The notes below the pieces were generated by a model. It saw only the letters and a list, made by a program, of their open reading frames with translations. It did no database searches and was not told the origin of the DNA. DNA of 64,000 nucleotides from Trichobilharzia regenti (Eukaryota; Platyhelminthes; Trematoda; Strigeidida; Schistosomatidae): NCBI GenBank assembly GCA_944472135.2, contig OX235265.1, positions 46,349,459 to 46,413,458 of the forward strand, read 5' to 3'. A program made the position numbers and the translations under genes. Shown in pieces: positions 20,233-32,265 of this stretch. Every line of letters starts with the position of its first letter. Within the stretch, counting starts at the first letter, position 1.

Positions 20233-20560
20233 GTCCAGGTCTTACTACACTGGACCTCACGCTGTCCTTGGAATACTTTCAGAAACAATGTGTAGTAAAC
20301 AACGCGAATTGGTGATTCAAGAACCGTTTATTCTTACACCAATACAGAGTCAACCATTTGGTTATTGTACACAAAGTCTAAGAATAAATGTCATAACAAT
20401 AAATCAAGATAATACTTCTGATAGTTTTCGATCTTCCACTGAACAGCGAAAGATGATACGATGACTGCTGTATTGATGACTTCTGCGAGAAATATGGAGT
20501 TGGGTTTGAGCAAGCAACCATGAATTCAATCGTTCAGTCTTCAAGGACAAGGACATTGCA
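20233..20560 (-). repeat. BEL/Pao 5' LTR (upstream copy)
   Basis: 328 bases. On the minus strand it begins TGCAATGTCC and ends CTGGACA. It matches 13740-14060 with substitutions and small indels. The presumed primer-binding region follows (ttgatggttcttgatag). Confidence 0.7.
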
Positions 20561-23500
20561 TAGTTAAGGGAACTGGTAGGCAACGTAGTAATACTTGTGT
20601 GAAATGCGTCGTAGCCGTAAATCGTTATCATTTCTTCGGTTCGTCTTCAGGCTTCGCATGAAATGTTTCAGTTACATTTAATCTGGTTGCACATAGTATA
20701 AGTATGCATTGGTGTTAAGAAGAAAACAGCATCAAATATGTGTTTGTATTGTAATAACAAAATATGATAAACCTTTTGTAAAATACTGTCTAAGTCGTAG
20801 ACCGTTATTAGTCCTTGTGTGCGTTCAACATCTCGGTTACTTTCAATCCCGCTGCGTAAAAATTACCTTTCATCCGGGCTAGCGAAAAATTATACGTCGA
20901 GCTTGTATTTGTTACGCGATTACTACACATACATGATAACAAAGGCTACTTACATTGAAAATAACGTATTATGGCTTTATCATGTTGAAGATAATTATAC
21001 TGGTGTTCTTCTGCTGCGCAAACTATCACTCTTTCAAAGTAAATCATTACGCATTCCAAAACCAGCGACATCACTATTCCTTAGAAAAGCAAAGGGAAGT
21101 AACAGTATAAATGACCGTTAAAACTCCTAAGAAATATTTATTTTGATAATGAATTTTATAATGTCACAAAGATTCCAACGTTAACACGCAAATTCTTCAA
21201 CGGCGCTTCATCAAAGCCTCCAATTAAAGTGAACCATTTTATAAATTACAAGTGTAACCTGCAAATGAAGAAAAGTAAAACATCTGTTACCAAACAATTG
21301 GCAATACAAAAATGCTGCAAACCAAAGTGACTTTTAGGAAAAAGTTTGTTTATTTACTGTTATCTTACGAATGAATCAACTCACACTCCTTTATAACCGT
21401 AAAATCTTGTGACTGTTACCAAGATTCATAACTTACAGATTCAAGACACCACTTCAGCATCTCGCAAAATATACTTCATTTACGAAATTTATTTAGCTTT
21501 TGTTACAATAATCAACAGTTTACAGAGAATTTTAACATTCCTCACACATAGGAACGAAATTCAATGACGGGAACATGCTGACTCGAAATGCTGAAAAAGT
21601 CTATTCTCCACCATTTTTCCAAGATTTTCCGTTTGAAGTATGGTATTTACAATGCTTTTCAGTCGAAAAAACGCCTGAAAATGACGTAGAACAACCTAAA
21701 TACAACATCACAATAACACCTAACCTCACCCGGTGTGTGCCGTTATCCATTACCCAGCAGTACACTACATTTTAGATTGACCTACGAGGTTATCTGTATT
21801 TCAACATGAATCATTTAAGCAAAATTCATGTACAATATCTAGCAAAAGAGTGTAAAATTGTGTTGTTTCGTACTCTATATCAAGTCTTATCGTAATTTCT
21901 TCACCAGATTCACTCGTAGATCGTTTCATGCTGTAAACATGAAGGTGAAGGACATTGTTTTTTCCATATTTTTCCATATTAAGTAACCAGTTGAGCCCGC
22001 AACAATAACGGCAACCAACAAATTAACTGGAAACAACAGCTTTTGTCACTCAAACATGTTCACATTCATATTTCCCGACACTCCTACACAGTATTATTTC
22101 AAAACAGCTGAAAAACAACTAAAACACTGCAACCACGCACGAAAGCAACGTATGAAACCATTACAATGAAATGAATGAACTGACCTGGTGGTAAAAAATT
22201 CCGAAAACAACGAAATCACTGATTTTAACAGCATCGGAAGCAGAAATGAGGTGAAATGCAACACTCGTAAACAGTGTCCATCAAGGCAAGTGGTGAATAA
22301 CTGCAGGATAAACGTAGAAGTCGATGCGTAAAAGAACGGTTGGGGGACGGCAATCCAATGTGGCCGACTAACATGGATGAAAGTGACCTTAAGGTGCCTA
22401 ACTCTTCCAATGACCTTGGCCATGCGGGATACTTTCAGCCAAGAAACAGTACAGTTTCAACTGCAGGCAGCATGGATGGAAATTTGAAGGTCAGCCAGGG
22501 CAGGTTTGAAAAGCAGGACAGACACTCTCTAATCTTAAATCAGTGTGGAAAGCTGCTACACTGAGAGTAACAAACGAGGCACATGTTTTCAAAACTAATT
22601 TCAGGCCAATGCTGCTATGGAGTCCAGAGATTTGTTGCAAGTGCCACAAAAATATTTCTGTCAAGCTTCGAACTATCGTAATCAGCCGTTTCAATCCATC
22701 GTCCGAAGAGGATATACAACAAGGAAATGATGTGGCAAGGAAGCAAGAAGTATCTATTAACTAGCAGATATGCAGAAAAGAGGGGAAAGGGGATGAACAC
22801 ACACTGAAGGTAACGTTGGGTGGCATCATGAACCATGCCGCCAGGGAAAACATGAGTGGGTATCAAAGAATGGAATTTCTAGGGGTGATAAAGTGAAGGG
22901 GAAACGAATGCTTGTTGGTGGTCGATAATGATGGTATTGAAAATACGAAGCTGCATACAACCTATTTATTTCCAGGAGTCTTAAGGAGGCCTCATTACAA
23001 TCTGAGACCAGAGCGGCTATATAAAATTCCCTGTGTATGAATTCGCGAGCTGTGATTTATTTTTCCTTATATAAAATATGGGTTGAAAAGGATACAGAAA
23101 ATTGGAAAATTAGGTTTACGTGGAATAATTATATGAAAACAAAAAACGGTGACGAAGATATACTTCGATGAATGAATGCGTTTAGGTCCTAGGTGATCCT
23201 TGGAAAATAATCTCAGTAACCACGACCCTCGTAATATTCCCGTGAATCACCTCTCACTCACTCTTCGAAGTAGTATTGTACACTTTTAGCTATAGTATTT
23301 TACAAAATCTATAACTTAATTCCAATTTCATATTTTATAGTGTAGGGCCTTTACAACACTCCATGCTATACCCACTAGGATGTAGTAAGTAATTGAGAAA
23401 TTCAAAAGGATGAAACGAGCAGCCAGGTGGGAACTAAATCTTCCTTATGATTTATAAGCCTTTCTTTATCTACGAAGTGGTGATTGCCTTTCCGTATGCT

Positions 23501-25218
23501 TTACCAAGTAATCCCCCGCCTCACCTGCCACCAACAATGCTTTCAAAAATAAGGATTAATAGACAGCCGGTATTCTTCGATATTAAGGCCCTTCAGTTGA
23601 TAATCCAAATAATTATTTTGGTAGAAAAGTCAGCACTCGAAGAGAAGTTCTAGCAAGTTATTTGGAATCTAATTAATGCCGAATTTTATGAAGTTCATCC
23701 AAGCTAGCGAAAATTCACGACTAATGCCTTTTTGTGTGATTCATCAGACATATTTCAAGTGGATAAATAAATTGGGTTTTGATCCTGACAGAATTACGGA
23801 ATAATTGTATATGCATTCGACAAGACAACGTAGCGGAGATGTTCGCAAACAGAGGAGCAATTTTACTCAGAGCGGAATGTGCGTCACGATTTTTTCTACT
23901 ACAGTATAAAGTACAGTTTGGAGATAGCTGGTTATATGCTTTTAAATCCGTGATATGAAATTCTGGCCGGTGTACAGTGTTTATTGAATCAGTGGAAAAA
24001 ATAAAAGTGCTCGTAGTAGTGTACCCAAATATTTATCAAGATCAGTCTGCTAAGTGATATGTAGTCTGCAGCAGTATATGTACGCTTAGTGAGCAGGATT
24101 AGTAGCAGTAATTTTCCAAGGCAACTGCTTTCGAAGTAGGCATCACTTAGAAGAATGAGAATCGCTTCTCTTAAGGTCTCAAACTACAGTGAAATAAGTC
24201 CCAGCCTTTATTTTAAGAAAGGCATGTGGATTTAAGAGGGAAGCACTCCTTTGCACCAGATTAGTAACAATTCAACTGAAAAAGGAATGTATTGAGGAAG
24301 AAGACAGAAATTGTAGTCTGTAGTTTTAAGGACTCCAGTGTATATATATAACTGTAGAGCCTGATTCTGAAGTTATCGAAAAGATTATTCTTTGTTCAGT
24401 ATCCATTCTTTTGGAAATTCCAGTCAATGCAATTCTAGGAAGCCACTTGGAAACGCCACTAAAAATGACTTTCAACCTGTCTTTTAATAGATGCAGCAAG
24501 AAACACCACCTACAGTTGTTGTGTTGCCGTCTATTTTGGTAGTCCTCGGCTTTGAGCTCCCTATCTACTGACAAATTAGTCTGGCCTACCTAACGTGGTC
24601 ACTTCACTTGACATTCAGCTAATAATATTGTCCCTTTCAAAAGCTAATGAACTTACCACATACCAACGAACTGTTTCAAAGACCATTACAAAGGCTGTTC
24701 GATAAACTGCACCAGCTGCTTGTCGTAAGCTCACAATTTAGTTAAAGGATAAGAGATAACATACTCACTGCGATACCGACTCCTGACTGGTTACACGCTT
24801 TGCTATGTGGAACGGCATCCTATTTTGCAGCAATTTAAGAGGCAGCAAAGATATTTCAGCTATGCTGCATAAATTTAATTACCAGAATGAAATTCGAAAC
24901 ACTGTGTTCAAAGGATCAATCATTCTAATAAGCGACTGAGAAAGTAGTACGGGAAAAAATACGAAGTATGAGATTTTAATACCTAGGAAACAAATAAACT
25001 GTTGATCCCTGATTTCCTGACAAAAATTTGTTCAATTTTTTTATATATCTTAGTTCTGTCTTCTATTTGCATTGAGTGTGTTATAGTGGGCTATAGTTGG
25101 AATATTAAGCCTTGTAAAGGTCGATAGACTTTTTTGATCCAATGCCTAAAAGTCGAGTCTTGATAGTGATTGCCGAAAGACTGTGAAAATTTCCCTAAAT
25201 TTCCATTAAATAATAATC
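20561..25218. other. intergenic region upstream of TDG, mostly unrecognised
   Basis: 4.6 kb without recognisable repeat families or protein similarity, AT-rich throughout. Its last part must include the TDG promoter and 5' UTR, but I see no clear core elements. A weak exon candidate lies at 22340-22560. Confidence 0.35.
22340..22561 (+). other. possible coding exon or remnant, unrecognised
   Basis: An open frame whose residues look protein-like (MWPTNMDESDLKVPNSSND, YFQPRNSTVSTAGSMDGNLK), upstream of TDG on the same strand. Splice sites are poor (candidate donor after GGCAG). It might be an upstream exon, a pseudogene, or chance. Confidence 0.2.
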
Positions 25219-25337
25219 ATGGAGTGGAATGATCAATTTGTGCAATCAGTGGGTGGTTTGAAAGCTGAGAATTTTGATATGGGGTCGACGGTTAAACAAG
25301 AAAAATTCGACATGGTTGCAGCTGCAGCCCAGAATGA
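25219..25337 (+). CDS. TDG: TDG exon 1
   Basis: 39 codons plus two bases. It starts MEWNDQFVQSVGG and ends AAAAQN, with donor ATGA|gttagt. This stretch is not conserved in the family; the phase-2 join gives an Asp codon with exon 2. Confidence 0.7.
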
Positions 25338-28300
25338 GTTAGTTTATTTTTCTTTAATGCATTTTCCTCAGGGTAATCGTTTCATTAGCAAGTGAAGGGA
25401 GTGCTACAATAATGTCCCCTGGGGAAATGAGGTAAGTGGTTTTTTGTAGTATCATATGGTAAATGTTAGTCTAAAAGTGTAAAGACTCAGACACTGTTGG
25501 ATACCGTAGGATAGAAATGAAACAAAAATAGTGGCTTTTATACTCTTAGGGACCGTGTCAGAGATTTGTGTACAAATGTAGTCTACTTTTTTCTAGTTTA
25601 ATTGATTGTCAGGCAAGCACTTGAATATTGTTCCTGTATTTCATTTTTCTCAATTAAACTATAGGATATGGAGCGTTACATTAGACTCATTGTATTCAGA
25701 TTTTTTTAATGGGGATAGAAAAGTTGGAGCTTATGTTAATCCTTTTCTAGTAAATTTCTGTGCTTGTTCAAACCCTTCTAGAATAAATCAGTTGAGGTTG
25801 CAGACGCCACTTCTTCTCGCAATTGGTTCTAGGAGTTAGCAACTCGGTGTGAGGACCAGTACTCCGCAACAATATGGTTCCTCCTTGGCTTTTTAACTCC
25901 CCTGCTGTATCCTCTAAGGTGTTCCGACCACCTAGTTGGAAAGAAAAGGGAGAATAGGTCAGGTCCGTAGCCATTATTTAAAATTTTGAATATAGTAATT
26001 AAATCTGTCTGCCTACGGTATGACAGCGAGAAGGGATTTAAACCGTCTAGTCTTTCCTCGTACGACGAAGTAGTCATACCGAGAGTCATACGTGTGGCCT
26101 TCCTTTGGACCCTCCAAAATATGTGAGTCCCGTTTAAGACAAGGATTGGCGGCCTGGATACAGCTTTTGGGTCTTCACCTCGCCAGAGATGCATTTAAGG
26201 AGATGAACATATTTCTGGTGATTCCTGTTAAGTCCATAACACTTAGATTATTGATTTTAATTATCTGTGTTTCCTGTGCAAGTCTTATTTCCTCGAAGTA
26301 TTTCATTACCGGTGCTACTGTCACTAACATTAGTATCGAGCGTTTTGTCTATTTAATGGCTTCCCACTTCAAACTCAACTCCGTATACATTCATAGCCAC
26401 ATCGTGTTAAGCCTCAAAAACTTCCGATGTTCATTTAGTGGTGTTTAACTAAAGGCAGCAATTTATCAAGAGGAAGAATGACAAATATTGAGTTTATCGT
26501 CATTCCCAATTTTGACTCCTACCATAATAAATCTTTAGTATTTGAACCATATGCAATATTTCTAATTTTTTCTCGGGAGTTAGTTTCAACCATAATAAAT
26601 TTTTAGTTAGTTAAGTGAACTAGATGTTTCAAGATATCATGGAGAGCAAGATGACAGGCGTCATGGACAGACGAAATGTTAATATGTCTGGACTTCGCAG
26701 ACGAAACTGGTAAGGAGGTCATGTGAAGAAGAAATGAAAGCTTGTGGACAATTGTGCAACCGATTGAGAATAATAGACGACAAAAGTTGACTGAAAATGT
26801 GACGCTGAAGCTCTTCGTCCCATTAGAAATGCAAGAAACGATTAGCACTAATAAGTACACCTTATTTCAATGGTATTGATTCAAATGTATTGTGCTCCTA
26901 TCAAATAAAAGTATTTCTTGAATATTCCATATAAAGCGGCATGATGAAGTCGAAAGGCGAAATATGCTGTTGGTAATAGTTAAAAAAATGTTTATAGAAG
27001 GACATATACAGAAACATTTTGTCTAGCATTAGCTGGCAGGTAGCCAATTTAGATCTAAGACAAACAAATACACGATATCCATTGAATTATGTATTCAAGT
27101 TCTATGCTCGAGTCCTATCCTACTTCACTCTGAGTAACTAATTACTATCATTAACTCAATAACTGTAGGTTTTATATTGGTACATGAAAATCTGTTCGAA
27201 GTAACGGAGATCTAACTGACTGTAACCAGTTTTTTATTGTACTCTGCTTCTCATAAAAGAAAATCACCGAAAATTCTTAATTTTTTTTAAACAAACTGTG
27301 TCATCAAAAACCTTGTTAAAAGTGAATTCACTTCTCTTATAAATTATAATTTTTATTGACCTACATTAGAGTTTTACAAGTGTGTGAAATTTTATATTCT
27401 CAGCTAGTTTTCAGTCTTTCAATTAACGTTTCGTTATAGCAATGGGAGCTTGCAGGTTCCGTCAAGTGATGGGCTAACAGGTTCACCATCAACCAAAGAT
27501 CTTGAACGGTTTAATTGTCTCTCAGAAGAGGAACTGAAAAATAAATCTCTTCCAGATCACTTGAAAGAAGGACTTGATATTGTAATAGTGGGGATCAATC
27601 CTAGTTTGGCTTCAGCACACGTGGGACATCATTATGCTGGACCTGGAAATCACTTTTGGACATGTTTATCACAGGCTGGTCTAGTTCCAATGGCTGTTAG
27701 TTGCTATGATGATTCAAAAATGCTGGATTATGGTATTGGATTTACAAACGTCTGCACTAGACCGACGAAAGGTGCAGCTGAACTTACACGCAAAGAAATG
27801 AAAGCTGGTGCAGCTATAATGCTTGAAAAAATGAGGAAGTATAAACCTAAAATTGCTGTTTTTAACGGCAAAGGTAAGTCTTATTGTTCATTCGTTCGAT
27901 TTATTGTCTAAACACGGTCACTGACTCTTATTTTGTAGAAAACATCATAACTGAAAAAAACATATATTATTGTGAGTCGTACACGACGTTTAGTGGAACT
28001 AATTGATCTAAGCACTCGCTACCTAACCACGGGGTAATGAGCCGTGTTTTACGCATCGAGGTCTGAACAATCAAGTAGTGTCATCGACCCTGACACACGG
28101 TCAGCTGCATAGAAACGCAAGAGGTTGTTGGGCTGAGTAGCGCTTTTGAATGTTTAGCGTAGAATGTTGGTTGGTTATGATTGAAAGAGCAAATTGCTGT
28201 CAGATTAGTGAGTGAAGGCTACTTAAATCACTTATGACTACTAACGAACAAATCATATCACTCACTAAATTTTGTAGAAATTTCAAATAGCTGAACATCA

Positions 28301-31300
28301 TTTTATTTTATTTTTTTTTTTGACCTGAATATATTTGGAAACATTCAGTGGCCACTTAATGAGATTACTAGTGGAGTTGTTGTATTTCATAAAGAATATT
28401 ATGATTAAAATTGTAGCGTTCTTAGCATCGTATTTGTTTTATTATTAGCGTGAAGAACGAAAAAGTACTATATTGTGATTGAAGTCCGTTTTTCCGACTG
28501 TACCCTGCTGAATAAATAAACCCGAAAGCCAATAATAGCGATGACGCTTGATTCCTGCTCACATAAGTGGAACAGTACAAGGTTTACGTATGTGTAAGTA
28601 TTAATGGTACAGTGTAGTTGTGGCTTTAATTCCATGGGCATGCTGTTTTCATCAGGAACCAGAGTATTATAAATGGTGATGTCTGTGGGTTCATACTGTC
28701 GAGTTATCCCTTCCTTTAAGGCTGTCCTTCAAGGCAATACTTCGAAATACTAAGAGTGAACTAAGTAAATTTTCTTTATGAGTCACCAAATTATGAAGAC
28801 ATTTTGATGCAATCAACTGTCCATCATATTTTTCGAAACATTAAAATTTTTGTTTTCTGTTCTTAGACTGCCATCTATAATAAAGTAAATTGATGTAGAA
28901 AGGTGAGATGTACTACTTGTAGAACTGACAATAAAACAGTATAAAGCATACTTAATTCATCTTGATGACGTTATCAGTAAGGACACTGGCACAAACAATT
29001 TTCACTTGACCCTTGTGGAATTAATATCATCGGCATATTGTTGAATCTAGAGGGAGATGTCTTATTGGATATAACGCGAAAGCTTATTTATTGCATCAGT
29101 ATACCTAAATAAATATATCTGAACTCCATAGCGACAAATGACACATCCACTTTAATTGTGTAAAAAAAATATTGGGTGTTTTCTTTATATTATATTCTTT
29201 CATTTGATGTGTTCAGTAGTTTTATTTCGTTTAGTTGACTTCCGCCTGTTTAAAATTTCTCCTGTTATCATTTTTATTTTTAGGCATTTACGAGGCATAT
29301 GTTGGGCACAAAAATTTTTGTATGGGTAGACAGCCAACAACTTTGGAAGGTACAGACACAGTAAGTGGTTACCAGTTGTGTTGTTAACTTGTTCATGTGT
29401 TCTTACTGCAAACTGTCTGATTTTAAGTAGTATTGAATAAACGACCAAGGAATTGTTGTTGTTCCTACCTCATGGAATCATAGCTGGATAACTTTAGTTA
29501 TGTAGATTAACAGTGTATCCATTCTAAAAAGTTCTCGTAATAACTGTAGTAATCAGATACTAGTTCGTTTTCTTAAAAATAATTATAGTGTTTTAGACTT
29601 TATTGGTAAGCAGGGGAAATCAATCGAAGAGGTTGTGAAGTTACATCGACTGAGATGGTTAGGACATGTATGCCTAGTCATCGCCTTCCTCGACGAGCAA
29701 TGTTAGCGAATATAGGGTCAGGCTGGAAAAAAGCTAGCGGCGGTCAAACCAAAACATGGCTTCATCAGTCAATGAAATCCACAACAGTTAGTTTAAGCCA
29801 GTAACGTAGGAAAGTGTAGACTGGCTATCCGATTGGGGTCCTCGGGACGGTAAAAATCAATGACTGGAAACAATTGGTGATATGGCTCAAAGTGATCGTT
29901 CTCAATGGCTGATGCAGATGCATCCACTCCTTGTGACTTATGATTTCCAATGAAACTGTTTTGTTCCTCGTCATTACTCCTCCTTTGTCTCACACCTCTG
30001 CTTACTGTCTCTATTATGCTTTTCTTGTAGTTTCTTCTCTTGCTTCGTGTGCTACATAGAGTGTGGCGACTTGAACTGGTGCACATTTGTGCAAAGTTCT
30101 ATGTCGAAAACAGACAGACAGACTTTATTGGTCTTTGCATTATCCCCAAGTAATTTTTTTATAAGACAATGACAATTATTGTTCCGTATTGTGCACAGTA
30201 TTACTATCTCTCTATAAACCCGACCGAAAGCTGCTACTTTGACGTAGTGGTCTGGCTTTAACACCACAATGTCCCAACAAGCTATACTGGCTGAGACTTA
30301 TGTCTGTTGAGGTCCTACCATGCCAGAAAGGTTGTTTGGTTAGCGGTTAGACAAAAAGCAGCTACCCAATCCAATACCATGATTCAAACAAATTTAGAAA
30401 ATATCATGCCGGATCGGTCGGGGCCCGGATTAACAACGACCGCGCTTCCTGCTGCCGTGTCACAGGGCAGGAGCGGTAAATATGCTACTGAGATACACCA
30501 AACAAAAAAGAACAAACAAAAACAGCCCGCGTGTGACCGGCCTCAAGCAAATGTCCCCTGGGCTCTGCGGTCATGCAACCAACTTCCACGGTGTGGGCAG
30601 CCAGGAAGTAACAGTCGCCCTCACAATCCGAAATGCACACGAAACCTCTCTAATCTCTCTATAGAAAAGCCTAGTGGATAAATTCCTTGAATGTCTCCTC
30701 GTTTGAATCGGCAAAATATAAACAGCTACCAGTCTGTCGGAAAGCAACTATGTTGCACAGAAGTCTGCTGTGTTACTGTATGCTACCCAATGGCTATTTA
30801 TCATAACTACTATAGGTGGAAAACAATAATAAGGTTCCAGGTTTGTAAAATTGTTTTTATGTTAGAAAATCTTAAAGATTAGGCGTGGAATGATAAATCA
30901 TAAGCGTAAATCTGTCGATAAGGTTGTACATCTTCGATGAATAAGTTAACCGGGATTTTCGTCACCTCTCATTTTTCTACTATAAATAAGGAAGGTATAC
31001 TGAATTCCACTTTGGCTCTTAAGAAAAAGTAGTCTGACGATCATACAGCTCACTGACTTAAGAACTGGACTTTCAGCTAATGAATGTAGAGTTCAGCTCT
31101 CTCTGTCACTCTCCACCTTCCCCAGTATGGTTTGCTGGGTAGTATCGTCTGCCTTCACATAATAACTTTAGCCCGGCCTGGTACATAAAAAGACTGTTCA
31201 AGTTCTAACTAATAGACAGTTTCGTGCATCAGTATATTGTGGATGTGAATGTTATTATATGAGTATATATATGTCTCAGGCATTTACTGTCCATCTGAGA

Positions 31301-31741
31301 AAGCTTGCGTCCAGTACTTCTGTCTGTTTTCTTTCTTTACAGATAATTTTTGTTATGCCTTCTTCTAGTGCACGTTGTGCACAACTCCCACGTGCTGAAG
31401 ATAAACTTCCTTTCTTTTTGGCACTAAGAAAATTGCGTGATTATGTACGTGGTGATTTAGCAGAACTACCAGATTCTGAGGTTGTATTTGCCGACTACAC
31501 AGAATTTCGTGTTACTCAACCGGATCCTAAGAGTTTGCGTAAAGCAGAAAGACGTCGGAAACGAAAGGCAGAGGCGGCAGCAGCCGCGGCCGCTGCAGCG
31601 CTCGCCGCCAACTCCGGTGATGGTACTCTAGTGAATGGGATTACTTCAAGTCAAGTTATATCTAGTGATGGTGTTACTGTTACTCAAGCTGCTAATGGTA
31701 TTTCAATCGACGCCAAAGGGAAATCAAAATCAAAACGTTAG
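25219..31741 (+). CDS. TDG: G/T mismatch-specific thymine-DNA glycosylase (4 exons)
   Basis: Exons 25219-25337, 27440-27873, 29284-29360 and 31343-31741 join in phase to 342 residues plus stop. The family removes T or U from G mismatches and oxidised 5-methylcytosine in base-excision repair and DNA demethylation in the nucleus. Diagnostic blocks are DIVIVGINPSLASAHVGHHY (motif 1; Asn of GINP positions the water), PGPGN-like AGPGNHFWTCL, YGIGFTNVCTRPT, PKIAVFNGKG and, in exon 4, VMPSSSARCAQLPRAEDK (the MPSSSAR DNA-intercalating loop). The N-terminal 60 residues are low-complexity; the C-terminus has a Lys/Arg-rich segment followed by an Ala run. ATG 25219 has a purine at -3 and G at +4. Vertebrate TDG is about 410 residues, so this one has a shorter tail. 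Confidence 0.93.
25706..26222 (-). mobile_element. CR1-clade 3' end, near-identical second copy
   Basis: Matches 11803-12319 at a constant offset of 13903 with no indel over about 500 bases and only a few substitutions. The two encoded C-terminal pieces (for example TSSYEERLDGLNPFSLSYRR) are unchanged. 5'-truncated and inserted in TDG intron 1, antisense to the gene. Confidence 0.92.
26223..26634. other. TDG intron 1, unrecognised part
   Basis: AT-rich; no repeat module or exon seen. Confidence 0.3.
26635..26845 (+). mobile_element. family B fragment, very degenerate
   Basis: Retains ggaggtcatgtgaagaagaaatgaaagc, cgctgaagctcttcgtccca and related blocks of the family B 3' end (compare 37535-37660). 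No tail remains. Confidence 0.55.
26846..27439. other. TDG intron 1, 3' part
   Basis: AT-rich; ends in the exon 2 acceptor cgttatag. Nothing else recognised. Confidence 0.3.
27440..27873 (+). CDS. TDG: TDG exon 2 (catalytic core)
   Basis: Acceptor cgttatag, donor GCAAAG|gtaagt. It carries most of the uracil-DNA-glycosylase fold, including GINPS, the HHYAGPGNHFW block and IAVFNGK. Human TDG reads GINPG where this has GINPS. Confidence 0.93.
27874..29283. other. TDG intron 2
   Basis: 1.4 kb, AT-rich, with a T-rich tract near 28310. No repeat family used elsewhere in the window is recognisable. Confidence 0.4.
29284..29360 (+). CDS. TDG: TDG exon 3
   Basis: 25 codons (IYEAYVGHKNFCMGRQPTTL, then EGTDT). 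Acceptor atttttag, donor GACACA|gtaagt. It corresponds to the IYE... segment that follows VFNGK in the family; the stretch between it and the MPSSSAR loop is shorter than in vertebrates. Confidence 0.88.
29600..30125 (+). mobile_element. family A non-LTR fragment, 3' end
   Basis: Encodes remnants of the family A C-terminus (gggaaatcaatcgaagagg, caaaccaaaacatggc), the terminal hairpin (ggtgcacatttgtgcaaagttc) and a CAGA tail. It lies in TDG intron 3 in the sense orientation. Confidence 0.85.
30200..30660 (+). mobile_element. family C: presumed non-LTR 5' region
   Basis: Starts near ccgaaagctgctactttgac and matches 35680-36070 over the first 150 bases (caacaagctatactggctg, agaaaggttgtttgg, agcggttagac). 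The rest is GC-richer with no confident frame. Such modules usually precede the coding part of non-LTR elements; no RT follows here. Confidence 0.55.
31343..31741 (+). CDS. TDG: TDG exon 4 (last)
   Basis: Acceptor ctttctttacag, stop TAG at 31739-31741. It holds MPSSSARCAQLPRAEDK, then FFLALRKLRDYVRG. The tail has AERRRKRKAE, about ten alanines and a basic end KGKSKSKR, a likely nuclear signal. Confidence 0.93.
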   Translation: MIFVMPSSSARCAQLPRAEDKLPFFLALRKLRDYVRGDLAELPDSEVVFADYTEFRVTQPDPKSLRKAERRRKRKAEAAAAAAAAALAANSGDGTLVNGITSSQVISSDGVTVTQAANGISIDAKGKSKSKR

Positions 31742-32130
31742 TTACTTAGAGTGTGGTACTATATATAATGAAATTTTCTCTGTTTTAAGCCCTTTGTATT
31801 TGTTGGTATTAATGTCTTCAATTTTTCTGTTAGTTAGGCATTCGGCTTTACTAACTTTCTGGATATTTAATCATTTTAACCTCTTAATTTCACCCCCCAC
31901 CATACTTAGAAATGATCAGCTAAAATAACCACTGGACTAGTAAAATTTTGATGTAAAAAACTATATGCTAGTGTAGAGTTGATGATGAGAAAAGAATGCA
32001 GTTTTCTTTTCTCAGTCTGTTGTTTAATCATCATGTTTATTGTTTGCTAGGAAGTTATTGTAAAGTCGATCCTTTGACGGTGTGCATGAATTGATTGTGC
32101 GATGGTAACCAAGTGGATGTCCTTTACTCC
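31742..32130 (+). other. TDG 3' UTR and flank
   Basis: AT-rich; no strong AATAAA close to the stop (one at about 32450). Nothing else recognised. Confidence 0.3.
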
Positions 32131-32134
32131 TAGA

Positions 32135-32265
32135 TGCTGATCAAGTGGCTCATTGGTTTATGCTGTCGACTTCCAACCAGTGACTGTTGGGTTCAATGCA
32201 CTGAGTTTTAGATAGCCAGGTAGTAAGTATCATTTAGCGCTCACACAAAAGATGTGGCTCATTGC
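32135..32265 (+). repeat. possible tRNA-like SINE head
   Basis: Contains tcaagtggctcattggttta (A-box-like) and gttgggttcaatgc (B-box-like) about 30 bases later. It resembles the S1 head but its body is not shared with other copies. Confidence 0.35.

Larger units (their letters stand above)
13740..20560 (-). mobile_element. BEL/Pao LTR retrotransposon (Sinbad/Saci-1-like), degenerate
   Basis: A full-length but decayed element read on the minus strand: 5' LTR 20560-20233, gag from about 20178, zinc knuckles and protease, reverse transcriptase, RNase H, integrase ending at 15190, a 1.1-kb 3' region with tandem repeats, and 3' LTR 14060-13740. The domain order protease-RT-RNase H-integrase, a DNGSG protease motif and YVDD RT are typical of BEL/Pao. 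Several frameshifts and stops (near 19686, 18140, 17200, 16900 and 16620) make it inactive. In schistosomes Sinbad and Saci-1 belong to this superfamily; which one this is cannot be told here. Confidence 0.85.
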
